Source: Candidatus Nanopelagicaceae bacterium (GTDB lineage Bacteria > Actinomycetota > Actinomycetes > Nanopelagicales > Nanopelagicaceae). Taken from it: 64,000 bases of DNA. Of this stretch, positions 1 through 11,886 are shown in pieces. Location of the stretch: the NCBI GenBank assembly GCA_018882885.1, contig VERG01000004.1, forward strand, positions 1 through 64,000, written 5' to 3'. The notes beneath the pieces are model-generated. The model made no database searches. It had not been told where the DNA came from and worked only from the letters and a program-made list of their open reading frames with translations. The translations under genes and the position numbers were made by a program. Within the stretch, counting starts at the first letter, position 1. Each line of letters begins with the position of its first letter.

Positions 1-130
1 CCTTGCGGCGGGGGCCGCGCTCTCCATCTGGATGGAAGAACATCTCAGTTGGAAGGGAACGGCAAGCACCCTCATACTGCCACTCCCAATTTGAGGCTAC
101 CGGCTTCGGTAAGCGCGAGGTTTCAGACAT
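1..130 (-). CDS. WhiB-family transcriptional regulator (5' part; runs off left edge)
   Basis: First 43 codons of a WhiB gene, translated from the minus strand. WhiB proteins are small actinobacterial DNA-binding regulators that hold a [4Fe-4S] cluster on four cysteines. Visible are NWEWQYEGACR, with the first cluster cysteine at Cys23, and FFHPDGERGPRR, which together are the family's N-terminal signature. The CxxC pair, the Gly/Trp turn and the basic tail lie outside the window. ATG at 130 is favoured because TATGGT sits six bases upstream, a leaderless arrangement. It is divergent from the MerR-type gene. Which WhiB paralogue this is cannot be told from the fragment. Confidence 0.9.
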   Translation of the reverse strand, partial: MSETSRLPKPVASNWEWQYEGACRSLPTEMFFHPDGERGPRRK

Positions 131-136
131 GGGTGA

Positions 137-165
137 ACCATACAATCGCGCCATAAGTTGTTCAA
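137..165. promoter_or_regulatory. Overlapping divergent promoters of whiB and the MerR gene
   Basis: Minus strand: TTGAAC (160-165), a 17-base spacer and TATGGT (137-142), then six bases to the whiB ATG. Plus strand: TACAAT (141-146), 11 bases before the TTG at 158. The two -10 boxes overlap by two bases, so the two polymerases would compete. Promoter calls are by eye only. Confidence 0.55.
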
Positions 166-1174
166 GTACCTGCCCCTCGAAACGCGCTTAAAAGATGCTG
201 TGAGCCGATTTCAAGTCGCGCACACCACATTTCGGACCCACTATTGGCCCGTGGCCGACAAAGCATTCAACTCAGATGCCCTCACAAGCAGTGAGGCCTT
301 AACGGTTGCTGCCGTGGCTCGGCGACTGGGTGTCGCTCCCGCAACATTGCGTACCTGGGATCGTCGTTATGGGTTGGGGCCTTCAGAGCACAGCTCCGGC
401 GAACATCGCCGTTATAACAATCATGATTTAGCCCGGCTAACTCTGATGCGCAAATTAGTTATTGCAGGGGTTTCGCCTGCTGAAGCTGCGCAAAGAGCAC
501 TTACATTTGATGGAAGATCTACACCGGAATTAATCTCTAACTCCATTTCTAAAGATGTAGCGGTTCGAGAAGAGTTAGTTGAAACCTTGATTCGCGCAGC
601 GCGAGCTTATGATCGCAACTTTATCGAAGAGTTGCTGCGTTCAGAATTGTCTGCTCGCGGAATAACAAATACCTGGAATGAAGTAATTGTCCCGCTATTG
701 ATTTTGATTGGCGATGAGTGGGCTGAGTCTGGCACTGGAATTGAAACTGAGCATTTAGTAAGTGAAATCATTAAGAGAATTTTGCAAGAAGAGAATAGAT
801 CTGTTGAGAATCCCATAAATGCCCGTCCAGTATTGTTGGCATGCATTGGTGAAGAGATGCATTCTCTTGCGTTGTATGCATTGGGCGCAGCATTGTCTGA
901 GCGAAAAGTTGCAATTCAATTTTTAGGTGCCCGAACACCAATTGAAGCTATCAGCGCAGTGGTAAAACGCTCTGCGCCGCCGGCAATATTCCTTTGGGCC
1001 CAGCTTGGTAAGAATGGCGATCCAACAGTGATTGGAGAGCTACCAAGTATCAGACCTGCACCGCGCATTGTTCTGGGAGGACCGGGATGGAAAGTTGCCG
1101 ATAAGAAATCAGCGGTTGTCGTGGATGATTTATTGGAAGCGGTCGAGGAGATTATGCGGGCGGTCGGCGCCTGA
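158..1174 (+). CDS. MerR-family regulator with B12-binding-like domain (CarH/LitR-like)
   Basis: An N-terminal MerR winged helix (residues 46-115; AVARRLGVAPATLRTWDRRYG) is followed by a four-helix cap (135-212) and a Rossmann-like cobalamin-binding fold (222-330). The cap carries W188-x9-E198-H199, the motif that contacts adenosyl-B12 in CarH/LitR photoreceptors. The fold carries E233-x-H235, so the axial-ligand histidine is present, but the ExHxxG glycine is Ala238. Family knowledge: such proteins repress DNA in the dark with AdoB12 bound and release it in light, often over carotenoid genes. Here the target is unknown; whiB is divergent. The start is uncertain: TTG 158 lies 11 bases after a -10 box, and GTG 200 and GTG 251 are alternatives; conserved sequence begins only near residue 45. 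Confidence 0.85.
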   Translation: MFKYLPLETRLKDAVSRFQVAHTTFRTHYWPVADKAFNSDALTSSEALTVAAVARRLGVAPATLRTWDRRYGLGPSEHSSGEHRRYNNHDLARLTLMRKLVIAGVSPAEAAQRALTFDGRSTPELISNSISKDVAVREELVETLIRAARAYDRNFIEELLRSELSARGITNTWNEVIVPLLILIGDEWAESGTGIETEHLVSEIIKRILQEENRSVENPINARPVLLACIGEEMHSLALYALGAALSERKVAIQFLGARTPIEAISAVVKRSAPPAIFLWAQLGKNGDPTVIGELPSIRPAPRIVLGGPGWKVADKKSAVVVDDLLEAVEEIMRAVGA

Positions 1175-1210
1175 TTTAGCCGGCATTTGGTGAGCAATAA
1201 TCTCAACCAT

Positions 1211-3456
<2,246 letters not shown>

Positions 3457-5010
3457 ATGCGAAGCAATAGCAATCACGTTTTAGTAATAGATTTTGGCGC
3501 GCAATATGCCCAATTAATTGCCAGACGGGTTCGGCAGGCCAATGTTTATAGTGAAATTCTTCCTGCGACAGTTTCAGTCGAGGAGATTTTGGCGCGCAAT
3601 CCAAAAGCGATAATCCTTTCTGGCGGTCCCTCATCTGTTTATTCTGATGGAGCACCGAGGATTGATCCCAGGATCTTTGAACACGAAATTCCAATTTTTG
3701 GTATCTGCTACGGCTTTCAAGCGATGGCGCAAGCCTTGGGCGGTGAGGTAGCTAAGACCGGTAAATCAGAGTTTGGTAGAACTAAGTTTTCCGCTGAAAG
3801 ATCGACAAAACTTTTTAAAGATCTCCCTGAATCATTCAATGTTTGGATGAGTCATGGCGATAGCGTGGCTAAAGCGCCAAATGGATTTCAAACAATAGGC
3901 AGCACCACAGACACGGCGATTGCAGCTTTTGAAAACGAGAGTGGATTATTGGCGGGGGTGCAGTTTCATCCAGAAGTTTTGCACTCTGAGTTCGGACAGC
4001 AAATTTTGCAGCATTGGCTAGTCAATATAGTTAAATGCAAGCCAACCTGGACCTCAGAAAATATCGTTGAAAACGAGATCATTAATATCAAATCCCAAGT
4101 CGGGGATAAAAAGGTTATTTGTGGTCTATCTGGTGGTGTTGACTCAGCGGTTGCTGCGGCACTAGTTCAAAAAGCCATTGGCAATCAACTCACTTGTGTT
4201 TTTGTCGATCACGGCTTATTGCGCCAAGGAGAAGCCGAGCAAGTGGAAAGTGATTTTGTGGCGGCTACTGGTGTGCAATTAAAGGTGGTTGATGCCAAGG
4301 AGAGATTTCTAAATGCTCTTTCTGGGGTTGTTGATCCAGAAGAAAAACGCAAAATTATCGGAAGAGAGTTCATCCGAGTTTTTGAAACTGCTGCCAAAGA
4401 AATTTCTCAAAACGAGAAAGTTGATTTTTTAGTGCAAGGGACCCTTTATCCAGACATAGTTGAGTCTGGCGGAGGCAGCGGAACAGCAAATATCAAATCC
4501 CATCACAATGTTGGCGGATTGCCAGATGATTTGGAGTTCTCATTAATTGAACCACTTCGAACATTATTTAAAGATGAGGTGCGCGAAGTAGGCATTAAAT
4601 TAGGTTTGCCGGAAGCCATCGTCTGGCGTCAACCCTTCCCAGGGCCAGGGCTAGCAATTCGAATTGTCGGTGAAGTTACTGAAGAAAGACTTAGAATCCT
4701 AAGACGGGCCGACTTAATCGCTCGCGAAGAATTACACTTTGCTGGTCTAGATCGAGAGATCTGGCAGTGCCCAGTTGTGTTACTTGCTGATGTACGAAGT
4801 GTTGGAGTGCAGGGAGATGGTCGAAGTTACGGCCATCCCATTGTTCTAAGGCCCGTATCCAGTGAAGATGCGATGACAGCGGATTGGTCGCGGGTTCCTT
4901 ATGAGGTGCTCGCAAAAATCTCAAATCGCATTACCAACGAGGTGCGCGAGGTAAACCGTGTAGTTCTGGATGTGACATCAAAGCCACCAGGAACTATTGA
5001 GTGGGAATAA
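3457..5010 (+). CDS. guaA: GMP synthase (glutamine-hydrolysing)
   Basis: Converts XMP to GMP with ATP and glutamine. Domain order: class I glutamine amidotransferase (1-190) with GICYGFQ (nucleophile Cys84) and the QFHPEV His/Glu pair; ATP pyrophosphatase (about 205-390) with the P-loop LSGGVDSAV; and the C-terminal dimerisation domain, ending in the conserved KPPGTIEWE. The 517-aa length is typical. ATG follows the guaB3 stop with no gap, so translation is probably coupled. With guaB and guaB3 this completes the IMP to GMP branch in one operon. Confidence 0.97.
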   Translation: MRSNSNHVLVIDFGAQYAQLIARRVRQANVYSEILPATVSVEEILARNPKAIILSGGPSSVYSDGAPRIDPRIFEHEIPIFGICYGFQAMAQALGGEVAKTGKSEFGRTKFSAERSTKLFKDLPESFNVWMSHGDSVAKAPNGFQTIGSTTDTAIAAFENESGLLAGVQFHPEVLHSEFGQQILQHWLVNIVKCKPTWTSENIVENEIINIKSQVGDKKVICGLSGGVDSAVAAALVQKAIGNQLTCVFVDHGLLRQGEAEQVESDFVAATGVQLKVVDAKERFLNALSGVVDPEEKRKIIGREFIRVFETAAKEISQNEKVDFLVQGTLYPDIVESGGGSGTANIKSHHNVGGLPDDLEFSLIEPLRTLFKDEVREVGIKLGLPEAIVWRQPFPGPGLAIRIVGEVTEERLRILRRADLIAREELHFAGLDREIWQCPVVLLADVRSVGVQGDGRSYGHPIVLRPVSSEDAMTADWSRVPYEVLAKISNRITNEVREVNRVVLDVTSKPPGTIEWE

Positions 5011-5038
5011 GAAGTAAAGGAAAGAGGATTTTAGAAAG

Positions 5039-5710
5039 ATGAAGCGGTTGTCTGCAGTAGTCATAGCTGCGCTATCCATATCCATCCTCTCCCTACCTGC
5101 AAATTCAATTGCAGAGACCAAAAAGTCCAACTCAAAGTTTGAGAAGGCTGAAAAGGTGAAATGCAAATCCACAAAAGCTGCGGCAGCAAATCCAACGCGT
5201 ATTGCTCCACCTGAAAATATTTTAAAGCGCGGGCCGCGCACGATTACATTCCAAACTAATTGCGGCAATATTGTTATTCAGACCTATTTTAAGCAGGCGC
5301 CGGTAACCATTACAGTTTTAAATTCATTGATCAAAGGTGGTTACTACAACCGCACCCTTTGCCATCGCCTCACAACTGAAGGTATCTATGTTCTGCAATG
5401 TGGCGACCCGACAGCAACAGGATCTGGTGGTCCGGAGTTTCGTTATCGTGATGAAAACCTACCTGTGGCAGGAACGAATAATTACCCTGCTGGAGTAGTT
5501 GCAATGGCCAATTCGGGACCCAACACCAATGGTTCACAGTTCTTTTTGGTTTATAAAGACACAACACTTGGACCCAATTACACAATCTGGGGCAGGATTG
5601 TTTCTGGTTTAGAGATTGTTAAATATATTGCTGAAGGTGGCGTAAAAAGTGGTGGAGCAGATGGAACTCCGCTGCGCACAATCGCAATTGAGCGCGCGAG
5701 CAGCAATTAA
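5039..5710 (+). CDS. Secreted cyclophilin-type peptidyl-prolyl isomerase
   Basis: A 223-aa protein with a Sec signal peptide (MKRLSAVVIAALSISILSLPANS) and a lysine-rich linker (residues 25-60). The cyclophilin fold (about 70-222) shows ITFQTNCGNIVIQTY, GGYYNRTLCHRL, NTNGSQFFLVYKD and YTIWGRIVSGLEIV. It would speed cis-trans proline isomerisation of exported proteins outside the membrane. There is no lipobox cysteine right after the signal peptide, so it is secreted or loosely anchored. It lies 28 bases after guaA and may be co-transcribed. The stop is two bases from that of the convergent PIG-L gene, leaving no room for a terminator. Confidence 0.88.
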   Translation: MKRLSAVVIAALSISILSLPANSIAETKKSNSKFEKAEKVKCKSTKAAAANPTRIAPPENILKRGPRTITFQTNCGNIVIQTYFKQAPVTITVLNSLIKGGYYNRTLCHRLTTEGIYVLQCGDPTATGSGGPEFRYRDENLPVAGTNNYPAGVVAMANSGPNTNGSQFFLVYKDTTLGPNYTIWGRIVSGLEIVKYIAEGGVKSGGADGTPLRTIAIERASSN

Positions 5711-5711
5711 A

Positions 5712-6434
5712 TCAATCAGTACTAATTACTTTAAATACTTCGGCAACTCTTCCTTCTGCTAAGCCTTGCGCCTGTGCATTGCGTTCGCCCCATTCCCGCA
5801 CCATTTTCTCTAACTCTTTATTGTGTGCGGTTTGACTAACGTGCGCATGTAGCGCTGCCATTTTTTTACCGAAGGTATCAGTGATATCAACAAAGTGATT
5901 TGGAGTAGGCGAGCCGGTCATCCAAACTTCGCGTACCCGCCAAGGCTCAAAGCCAGCCTCTCTTAGATCGGTAAAGGCATATGGGTTTCTGGCGTCGGGA
6001 TACACAGCTTGGATTGCGGTCTCTCCAGCCGCCAAGTGATCTGGGTGGCTCGCAAAGATGCGCTCCCAATTTCGTTCCGGTGACTGCACCAACATGCGAT
6101 CTGGTTTAGCAATTCTGATCGCTTTAACAATTTCTTTACGTAACTCGATAGATGGCATCAACCAACCATCTCTGTAATTTAAATAGGTAATTTCGCTGAC
6201 GCCAACTGCGGCGCCGGCATCACGTTGTTCTTTCTGCCGAACCTGTGCCATTTGCTCAAGAGGAATGCCAGACTCTTCGCCACCCTGATCACCATTGGTG
6301 ATGATGCAGTATGAAACCTGGATTCCTTTCGCGCTCCATTGCGCGATAGTTCCACCCGCACCAAAATCGCAGTCATCGGGATGGGCCATGACAACTAATA
6401 CCCGCTTGATTTCATCATCGTTCAATGGAGTCAC
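5712..6434 (-). CDS. PIG-L/LmbE-family deacetylase
   Basis: A 240-aa zinc-dependent de-N-acetylase of the PIG-L family. The metal motif AHPDD lies at residues 17-21 (VLVVMAHPDDCDFGAGGT), and the third zinc ligand is probably in the FASHPDHLAAGE stretch. The family removes acetyl groups from GlcNAc-type sugars. The substrate here is unknown; the separate MshB at 60.7 kb argues that this is not the mycothiol enzyme. The GTG start at 6434 is supported by TAGGAT six bases upstream. Divergent from pcrA with overlapping promoters. Confidence 0.88.
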   Translation of the reverse strand: MTPLNDDEIKRVLVVMAHPDDCDFGAGGTIAQWSAKGIQVSYCIITNGDQGGEESGIPLEQMAQVRQKEQRDAGAAVGVSEITYLNYRDGWLMPSIELRKEIVKAIRIAKPDRMLVQSPERNWERIFASHPDHLAAGETAIQAVYPDARNPYAFTDLREAGFEPWRVREVWMTGSPTPNHFVDITDTFGKKMAALHAHVSQTAHNKELEKMVREWGERNAQAQGLAEGRVAEVFKVISTD

Positions 6435-6440
6435 CGGCCT

Positions 6441-6450
6441 ATCCTAGACT
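6441..6450. promoter_or_regulatory. Overlapping -10 boxes of PIG-L gene and pcrA
   Basis: Minus strand TAGGAT (6446-6441) lies six bases from the PIG-L GTG. Plus strand TAGACT (6445-6450) lies seven bases from the pcrA ATG at 6458. The two boxes share two bases and both imply leaderless mRNAs. Confidence 0.6.
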
Positions 6451-6457
6451 TCTCATC

Positions 6458-8677
6458 ATGTCTGAAAGGTTGTTGGAAGGTCTTAACCCGCAACAGCAAT
6501 CAGCGGTAACGCATTTTGGTGGGCCTTTACTTGTGGTTGCGGGCGCAGGTTCTGGAAAGACCCGAGTTCTGACGAGGCGCATCGCTTATCTATTGGCGGC
6601 CCGCAATGTTCAACCATATGAAATCTTGGCTATTACCTTCACCAACAAAGCCGCTGGTGAAATGAAGGAGCGGGTCTCCGAATTAGTTGGCAATCGGGCC
6701 AAGATTATGTGGGTCTCAACTTTTCACTCTGCCTGTGTGCGCATTTTGCGCCAAGAAGCTGTGCGACTTGGATACTCCTCTACTTTTTCAATCTATGACC
6801 AGGCAGATAGTTTGCGGTTAATCACATTGGTAATGCGGGATTTAAACCTTGATCCAAAAAGATACATTCCGCGAGGAGTAGCTTCAGTAATCTCTAATGC
6901 GAAAAATGAACTTCTTGGACCAGCAGATTATCGAAACGCAACTCAAAATCATTTTGAAGAGGTTGTAGCAGAGGTTTATGCCATCTACCAACAAAGATTA
7001 ACCGCTGCCAACGCTATGGATTTTGATGATTTGATTATGAAGACTGTAGAAGTATTACAACGCTTTCCTGAAGCCCGCGCCCGTTATCGCCATCGCTTCA
7101 AACATATTTTGGTTGATGAGTATCAGGACACCAACCACGCCCAATACATTTTGATTAGAGAGTTGGTAGGTAGTGATTTAGAAGGAGTTCCAGCCGCACA
7201 GCTTTGTGTAGTGGGGGACGCGGATCAATCTATTTATGGCTTCAGAGGCGCAACCATTCGCAACATTATGCAGTTTGAAGAGGATTACCCAGATGCTACG
7301 ACAGTTTTGCTTGAGCAGAATTATCGCTCTACCCAAAATATCTTGAGCGCAGCTAATGCGGTTATCTCACTGAATGAATCCCGCAAAGAAAAGAATTTGT
7401 GGTCAGATGCGGGAAGTGGTGCCAAACTCATCGGTTTTGTTGCTGAAAATGAACATCACGAGGCCGAGTTTGTCAGAGATGAGTTGTTTAGATTGCAACG
7501 AGAAGGAATCTCTAACTTTGGAGATACCGCGATTTTTTATCGGACCAATGCACAATCACGTGTATTTGAAGAGATATTCATGCGGGCTACGGTTCCTTAC
7601 AAAGTTGTGGGCGGGGTTCGGTTTTATGAAAGAAAAGAGGTAAAGGATTTATTAGCTTATCTTCGAGTATTGGTTAACCCTGATGACGAAGTATCTATGC
7701 GTCGTATTATCAACACCCCAAAGCGCGGAATCGGTGATCGTGCAATAGAGAACTTGGAGGAGTTAGCTAAAAAAGAGGGCATCTCTTTCTGGCAATCCTT
7801 AAATCGCGCCTCTGAGGCGGGACTAACCCCAAAGACTTCATCTTCGATCTCGGCATTTGTTGCGCTAGTAAATACCTTACGAGTACTTGTAGAGGCTAAA
7901 TCTCCGCCATCAAATATCGCTGCTGCAGCACTTGAGCAATCAGGTCTGCTGGACGAACTTCGCGATAGTCACGATCCGCAAGATGAGGTTAGAGTTGAAA
8001 ACTTGGAGGAGTTGGTTGCCGTTGCAGAGGAGTATCAAGAGCGAGAGGTGGATGAAGGCGAAGAGATTTCATTAGCGGGATTTTTGGAGGATGTTGCTTT
8101 AGTCGCAGACGCTGATGAAATTCCAGAGGGTGAAGATCATGGTGGTGTTGTCACTTTGATGACTCTGCACACCGCGAAAGGTTTGGAGTTTCCCACTGTA
8201 TTTCTCACCGGTATGGAGGAAGGGGTTTTCCCGCACTCCAGAACATTAGGTGAAAAGAAGGAGTTAGAGGAGGAGCGACGGCTGGCTTATGTTGGTTTGA
8301 CCCGGGCCAGAGAAAGATTATTCCTTTCTCGTGCGGAGTATCGATCTTCTTGGGGCGCACCAAATTACAACCCACCATCTAGATTTCTTGATGAAATTCC
8401 CGAAAACTTGATTGATTGGAATAAGAGTGAAAGTGGTTTTTCATCACCACCAATCACGCGAAAGAAGTTCACGCCGCCGCCACTTCCAAAAGCAACTGGA
8501 AAGCAATCTCTTAAAGTTCAGTTGAGTGTTGGTGACCGCGTTTCTCATGACACCTTTGGTCTAGGTACTGTGATTGCAGTCTCAGGAGAAGGGGATAAGG
8601 CTGAGGCAACTATTAACTTTGGCAGCTATGGAGATAAGCGATTGTTGCTCCGATATGCGCCAGTCGATAAGTTATGA
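6458..8677 (+). CDS. pcrA: ATP-dependent DNA helicase PcrA/UvrD
   Basis: An SF1A 3'-5' helicase of about 739 aa, acting in nucleotide excision repair, removal of stalled complexes and replication restart. Motifs in order: LNPQQQSAV (Q motif), AGAGSGKT (Walker A), ITFTNKAAGEM (Ia), VDEYQDTN (II), VVGDADQSIYGFRGA (III), LEQNYRS (IV), VTLMTLHTAKGLEF (V) and YVGLTRARE (VI). The C-terminal tail holds the RNA-polymerase-binding Tudor-like segment (VGDRVSHDTFGLGTVI). An in-frame ATG at 6425 exists, but 6458 is chosen because TAGACT lies seven bases before it and MSERLLEGLNPQQ matches usual family starts. Confidence 0.95.
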   Translation: MSERLLEGLNPQQQSAVTHFGGPLLVVAGAGSGKTRVLTRRIAYLLAARNVQPYEILAITFTNKAAGEMKERVSELVGNRAKIMWVSTFHSACVRILRQEAVRLGYSSTFSIYDQADSLRLITLVMRDLNLDPKRYIPRGVASVISNAKNELLGPADYRNATQNHFEEVVAEVYAIYQQRLTAANAMDFDDLIMKTVEVLQRFPEARARYRHRFKHILVDEYQDTNHAQYILIRELVGSDLEGVPAAQLCVVGDADQSIYGFRGATIRNIMQFEEDYPDATTVLLEQNYRSTQNILSAANAVISLNESRKEKNLWSDAGSGAKLIGFVAENEHHEAEFVRDELFRLQREGISNFGDTAIFYRTNAQSRVFEEIFMRATVPYKVVGGVRFYERKEVKDLLAYLRVLVNPDDEVSMRRIINTPKRGIGDRAIENLEELAKKEGISFWQSLNRASEAGLTPKTSSSISAFVALVNTLRVLVEAKSPPSNIAAAALEQSGLLDELRDSHDPQDEVRVENLEELVAVAEEYQEREVDEGEEISLAGFLEDVALVADADEIPEGEDHGGVVTLMTLHTAKGLEFPTVFLTGMEEGVFPHSRTLGEKKELEEERRLAYVGLTRARERLFLSRAEYRSSWGAPNYNPPSRFLDEIPENLIDWNKSESGFSSPPITRKKFTPPPLPKATGKQSLKVQLSVGDRVSHDTFGLGTVIAVSGEGDKAEATINFGSYGDKRLLLRYAPVDKL
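8668..8673 (+). promoter_or_regulatory. -10 box, leaderless sucC
   Basis: TAAGTT followed by seven bases and the sucC ATG at 8681. It lies inside the last codons of pcrA, so sucCD can be transcribed independently. Confidence 0.5.
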
Positions 8678-8680
8678 CCC

Positions 8681-9844
8681 ATGGACCTTTTTGAGTACCA
8701 AGCACGGGATTTATTTGAAGCTAGCGGAGTTCCAGTTTTAGCTGGTGCGGTCGCCTCCACTCCAGAGCAGGCACAACAAGCTGCAGAGAAGATTGGTGGC
8801 AAAGTTGTTGTAAAAGCTCAAGTCAAAATTGGTGGTCGTGGAAAAGCTGGCGGTGTGAAGTTAGCTGAAAATCCCAGCGATGCATTTGAAAAGGCAAAAG
8901 CAATTCTTGGCATGGATATCAAAGGTCATACCGTTCATAAGGTAATGATTGCTGGAGCTGCTCCAATTGAGAGCGAGTATTACTTGGCAATTCTCTTAGA
9001 CCGTGCAGCCCGCAGCTTTTTGGTAATGGCCTCCGTTTCAGGTGGTATGGATATTGAAGAGGTAGCCCACAAAACTCCAGAAAAGTTAGCCAAGGTTCAT
9101 GTTGATCCAAATGCTGGTATCTCAGCAGAAAACGCTTTAGAGATTGTTAGAAAAGGCGGATTCCCAGCAGATGTTGAGAGGGCGGTTGCAGAGGTTTTGG
9201 TGACGCTTTGGAAAACCTTCAAAGATTCCGATGCAACATTGGTTGAGGTAAACCCTCTAGTGAAAACCACCGATGGTCGCATTATCGCTTTAGATGGCAA
9301 GGTCACATTGGATGACAACGCAGCTTTTCGTCACCCAGATCATGAAGCTTTAATTGATCACGCTGCTACCAACCCACTTGAGGCTTTAGCAAAAGAGAAG
9401 GACCTCAATTACGTAAAGCTTGATGGTGAGGTTGGCGTTATCGGCAATGGTGCGGGCTTGGTTATGAGTACTTTGGATGTTGTCGCTTACGCAGGCGAAA
9501 AATTCGGCGGAGTTAAGCCCGCCAACTTCCTAGATATTGGAGGCGGTGCATCAGCCCAAGTTATGGCTGATGGCTTGTCAATCATTCTTGGTGATCCAGC
9601 GGTCAAATCAGTATTTGTAAATGTATTTGGTGGAATTACCGCTTGCGATGCGGTTGCAAATGGAATTGTTCAAGCGCTGGCGATGTTGGGAGATAAAGCC
9701 ACCAAACCCATAGTTGTGCGACTTGATGGCAATAATGTTGTAGAGGGTAGAAGGATTCTTAATGAGGCCAACCACCCATTGGTTCAACAACTAGACACTA
9801 TGGATGGTGCAGCTGCAAGAGCTGCAGAATTGGCGGCGAAATAA
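8681..9844 (+). CDS. sucC: Succinyl-CoA synthetase beta subunit
   Basis: Nucleotide-binding subunit of the TCA-cycle enzyme that converts succinyl-CoA to succinate with substrate-level phosphorylation. The ATP-grasp domain starts [19 protein letters not shown] and includes [18 protein letters not shown]. Later come EVNPLV with its metal-binding glutamate and the C-terminal [11 protein letters not shown] and [16 protein letters not shown] stretches that meet the alpha subunit. The 387-aa length is normal. sucD begins two bases after the stop. Confidence 0.96.
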   Translation: MDLFEYQARDLFEASGVPVLAGAVASTPEQAQQAAEKIGGKVVVKAQVKIGGRGKAGGVKLAENPSDAFEKAKAILGMDIKGHTVHKVMIAGAAPIESEYYLAILLDRAARSFLVMASVSGGMDIEEVAHKTPEKLAKVHVDPNAGISAENALEIVRKGGFPADVERAVAEVLVTLWKTFKDSDATLVEVNPLVKTTDGRIIALDGKVTLDDNAAFRHPDHEALIDHAATNPLEALAKEKDLNYVKLDGEVGVIGNGAGLVMSTLDVVAYAGEKFGGVKPANFLDIGGGASAQVMADGLSIILGDPAVKSVFVNVFGGITACDAVANGIVQALAMLGDKATKPIVVRLDGNNVVEGRRILNEANHPLVQQLDTMDGAAARAAELAAK

Positions 9845-9846
9845 CC

Positions 9847-10737
9847 ATGGCGATTTTTCTAGATGAAAACACCAAAGTAATCGTTCAGGGTATGACCGGA
9901 TCTGAAGGAACCAAACACACCCGTCGCATGATCGCCAGCGGCACCAAGATTGTTGGCGGAGTTACACCTGGTAAAGGTGGTCAGGTTGTTGAGATTGAAG
10001 GTAAATCACTGCCGGTATTCAACTCAGTATCTGAAGCTGTTGCCGCCACAGGTGCAAACGCCTCAGTTATTTTCGTACCACCAAAGTTTGCTAAGAGCGC
10101 GGTAGTAGATGCGATTGATGCACATGTGCCTTTGATTGTTGTGATTACTGAGGGAATTCCAGTTCATGACACCGCGAGCTTCTGGGCACATGCGCAAAAG
10201 GTTGGAAAGTCACGGATTATTGGACCAAACTGTCCAGGATTAATTAGCCCAGGCAAATCAAATATCGGTATCACACCTTCAGATATCACCGGCCCAGGAA
10301 AGATTGGGTTGGTTTCAAAATCTGGAACTTTGACTTATCAAATGATGTATGAACTGCGGGATATTGGATTTACCACGGCGGTAGGTATTGGTGGCGATCC
10401 AATCATCGGCACCACCCATATTGATTGCCTTAAGGCGTTTCAAGATGACCCTGATACCGAAGCGATCGTGATGATCGGTGAGATTGGTGGCGATGCTGAA
10501 GAGCGAGCTGCTGCATTTATCAAAGATTATGTAACTAAACCTGTAGTTGGTTATGTTGCTGGCTTCACTGCGCCTGAGGGTAAGACCATGGGACATGCGG
10601 GTGCGATTGTTTCTGGTTCCTCTGGAACAGCGGAGGCTAAGAAAGTAGCGCTTGAGGCGGCCGGGGTTAAGGTTGGTAAGACACCAAGTGAAACCGCCAA
10701 CCTGCTGCGTGCGGTACTTAACGCTTCTAAGGGCTAA
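9847..10737 (+). CDS. sucD: Succinyl-CoA synthetase alpha subunit
   Basis: CoA-binding and phosphohistidine subunit. The N-terminal Rossmann domain has [15 protein letters not shown] and GVTPGKGG. The second domain has [22 protein letters not shown] and the active-site histidine in the [18 protein letters not shown] stretch. At 296 aa it is full length. The stop codon TAA doubles as the first three bases of the next gene's -10 box (TAACTT). Confidence 0.96.
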   Translation: MAIFLDENTKVIVQGMTGSEGTKHTRRMIASGTKIVGGVTPGKGGQVVEIEGKSLPVFNSVSEAVAATGANASVIFVPPKFAKSAVVDAIDAHVPLIVVITEGIPVHDTASFWAHAQKVGKSRIIGPNCPGLISPGKSNIGITPSDITGPGKIGLVSKSGTLTYQMMYELRDIGFTTAVGIGGDPIIGTTHIDCLKAFQDDPDTEAIVMIGEIGGDAEERAAAFIKDYVTKPVVGYVAGFTAPEGKTMGHAGAIVSGSSGTAEAKKVALEAAGVKVGKTPSETANLLRAVLNASKG

Positions 10738-10740
10738 CTT
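10735..10740 (+). promoter_or_regulatory. -10 box built on the sucD stop codon
   Basis: TAACTT, whose TAA is the sucD stop, followed by six bases and ATG 10747. Confidence 0.5.
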
Positions 10741-10746
10741 AAGGGC

Positions 10747-11886
10747 ATGACCCGAACCTGGCTTGTAGCTTTTCAGCAAGCGGTTCGTAGCATCACTTTA
10801 ATTCTTTTGCCCCTTGCCTTTATTTCTCTAATTACTTGGGCGACGGCTGGAAGCTCCACCGGAAATACCGCTGATCCTTTACGTGCTGCAATCTGGTTTT
10901 TCCTAATTGCTCATCACATCCCATTGGATCTATCTCTTTCAAATACCGCGCTTTCCGGAAACTTAACTTTTTTCCCTATAGGAGCTTTACTGATTCCTTT
11001 TTTAGCGGTTCGTAGCGCATATCAGAGAATGCTGATTGCATTGGAGTCACACACCTTGCGAGATAAACGTGGCTATGTCTTATCTATCGCATTTATGTAC
11101 GCATTAATCGGCACTCTAATTTCACTCTTCGCGTTAGGGACTACGGTAAGAGCCCAGTTTTACATTGTCTTTCCAATGCTATTTTTGGTTGCGGCAATCT
11201 CTGGATTTCTTGCTAGTAACTTACTTCCAGAGCATGCGCTGCAATTCCCTTGGCAACGCGGATTGCGGATGGCGTGGATATCTACCTTGGCGATGATTGG
11301 CTTTGGCGGTCTGGTCTTCACTATTTCATTAATCTGGCACTTTCCCACCGTATTAAATTTGACACGGGTGATTGAACCGGGCTTTTTTGGTGGTTTAGCT
11401 TTTTTTGCGATTCAAGCCTTATACCTACCTAATCTCGCGGTCGCTGCACTTAGTTTTGTCGCAGGCAGCGGTGTGGTTATTGGTGATGGTTCATGGCTTA
11501 ATCCTTTTGTGCATCGAATAGATGAAATTCCAGCGATTCCACTTCTTGGTGGTCTGCCGGTTAACTCTTATCCACCTCTGATAATCGGTGCGCTATTTGT
11601 TATCGTCACCGGAGTGGTTTGCGCCCAATACGGAGTTACTAATTACTCCGATAAAGAAGAACAGAAGAGGGTTTTCCTATCTGGCGCTGGTTTTGTATTT
11701 GTCCTAAATCTTATTGTGGCTCGAATCTCTAGCGGAGAGTTGTTATCCAACAATCTTTCTTCCGTCGGACCACAATGGTGGTTGATGCCAATCCTGTTGA
11801 CGGCGGAGTTTGGGGCAGGAATTTTTATTTGGATTTTGATTCCCAAAGTTAAACAAAGTATTAAGGATGCAAGAAGTGAAGTATAA
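10747..11886 (+). CDS. Polytopic membrane protein, DUF6350/PerM-like
   Basis: A 379-aa protein made almost wholly of hydrophobic segments (roughly nine or more). I see no catalytic motif. The position between sucCD and purH matches the mycobacterial order sucC-sucD-perM-purN-purH. PerM in mycobacteria supports cell division and envelope integrity. The family call therefore rests on synteny and membrane character more than on sequence. Its end overlaps the purH start by 20 bases. Confidence 0.65.
   Translation: MTRTWLVAFQQAVRSITLILLPLAFISLITWATAGSSTGNTADPLRAAIWFFLIAHHIPLDLSLSNTALSGNLTFFPIGALLIPFLAVRSAYQRMLIALESHTLRDKRGYVLSIAFMYALIGTLISLFALGTTVRAQFYIVFPMLFLVAAISGFLASNLLPEHALQFPWQRGLRMAWISTLAMIGFGGLVFTISLIWHFPTVLNLTRVIEPGFFGGLAFFAIQALYLPNLAVAALSFVAGSGVVIGDGSWLNPFVHRIDEIPAIPLLGGLPVNSYPPLIIGALFVIVTGVVCAQYGVTNYSDKEEQKRVFLSGAGFVFVLNLIVARISSGELLSNNLSSVGPQWWLMPILLTAEFGAGIFIWILIPKVKQSIKDARSEV

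Noticed and set aside
3-191. Open frame of 62 codons on the plus strand at the left edge
   Set aside because: It is antisense to the clear WhiB N-terminus and has no conserved features.
5712-6434. Possible second MshB or Mca
   Set aside because: It lacks the MshB-type GEEGEVL stretch and the linked thiol genes; only PIG-L family membership is supported.
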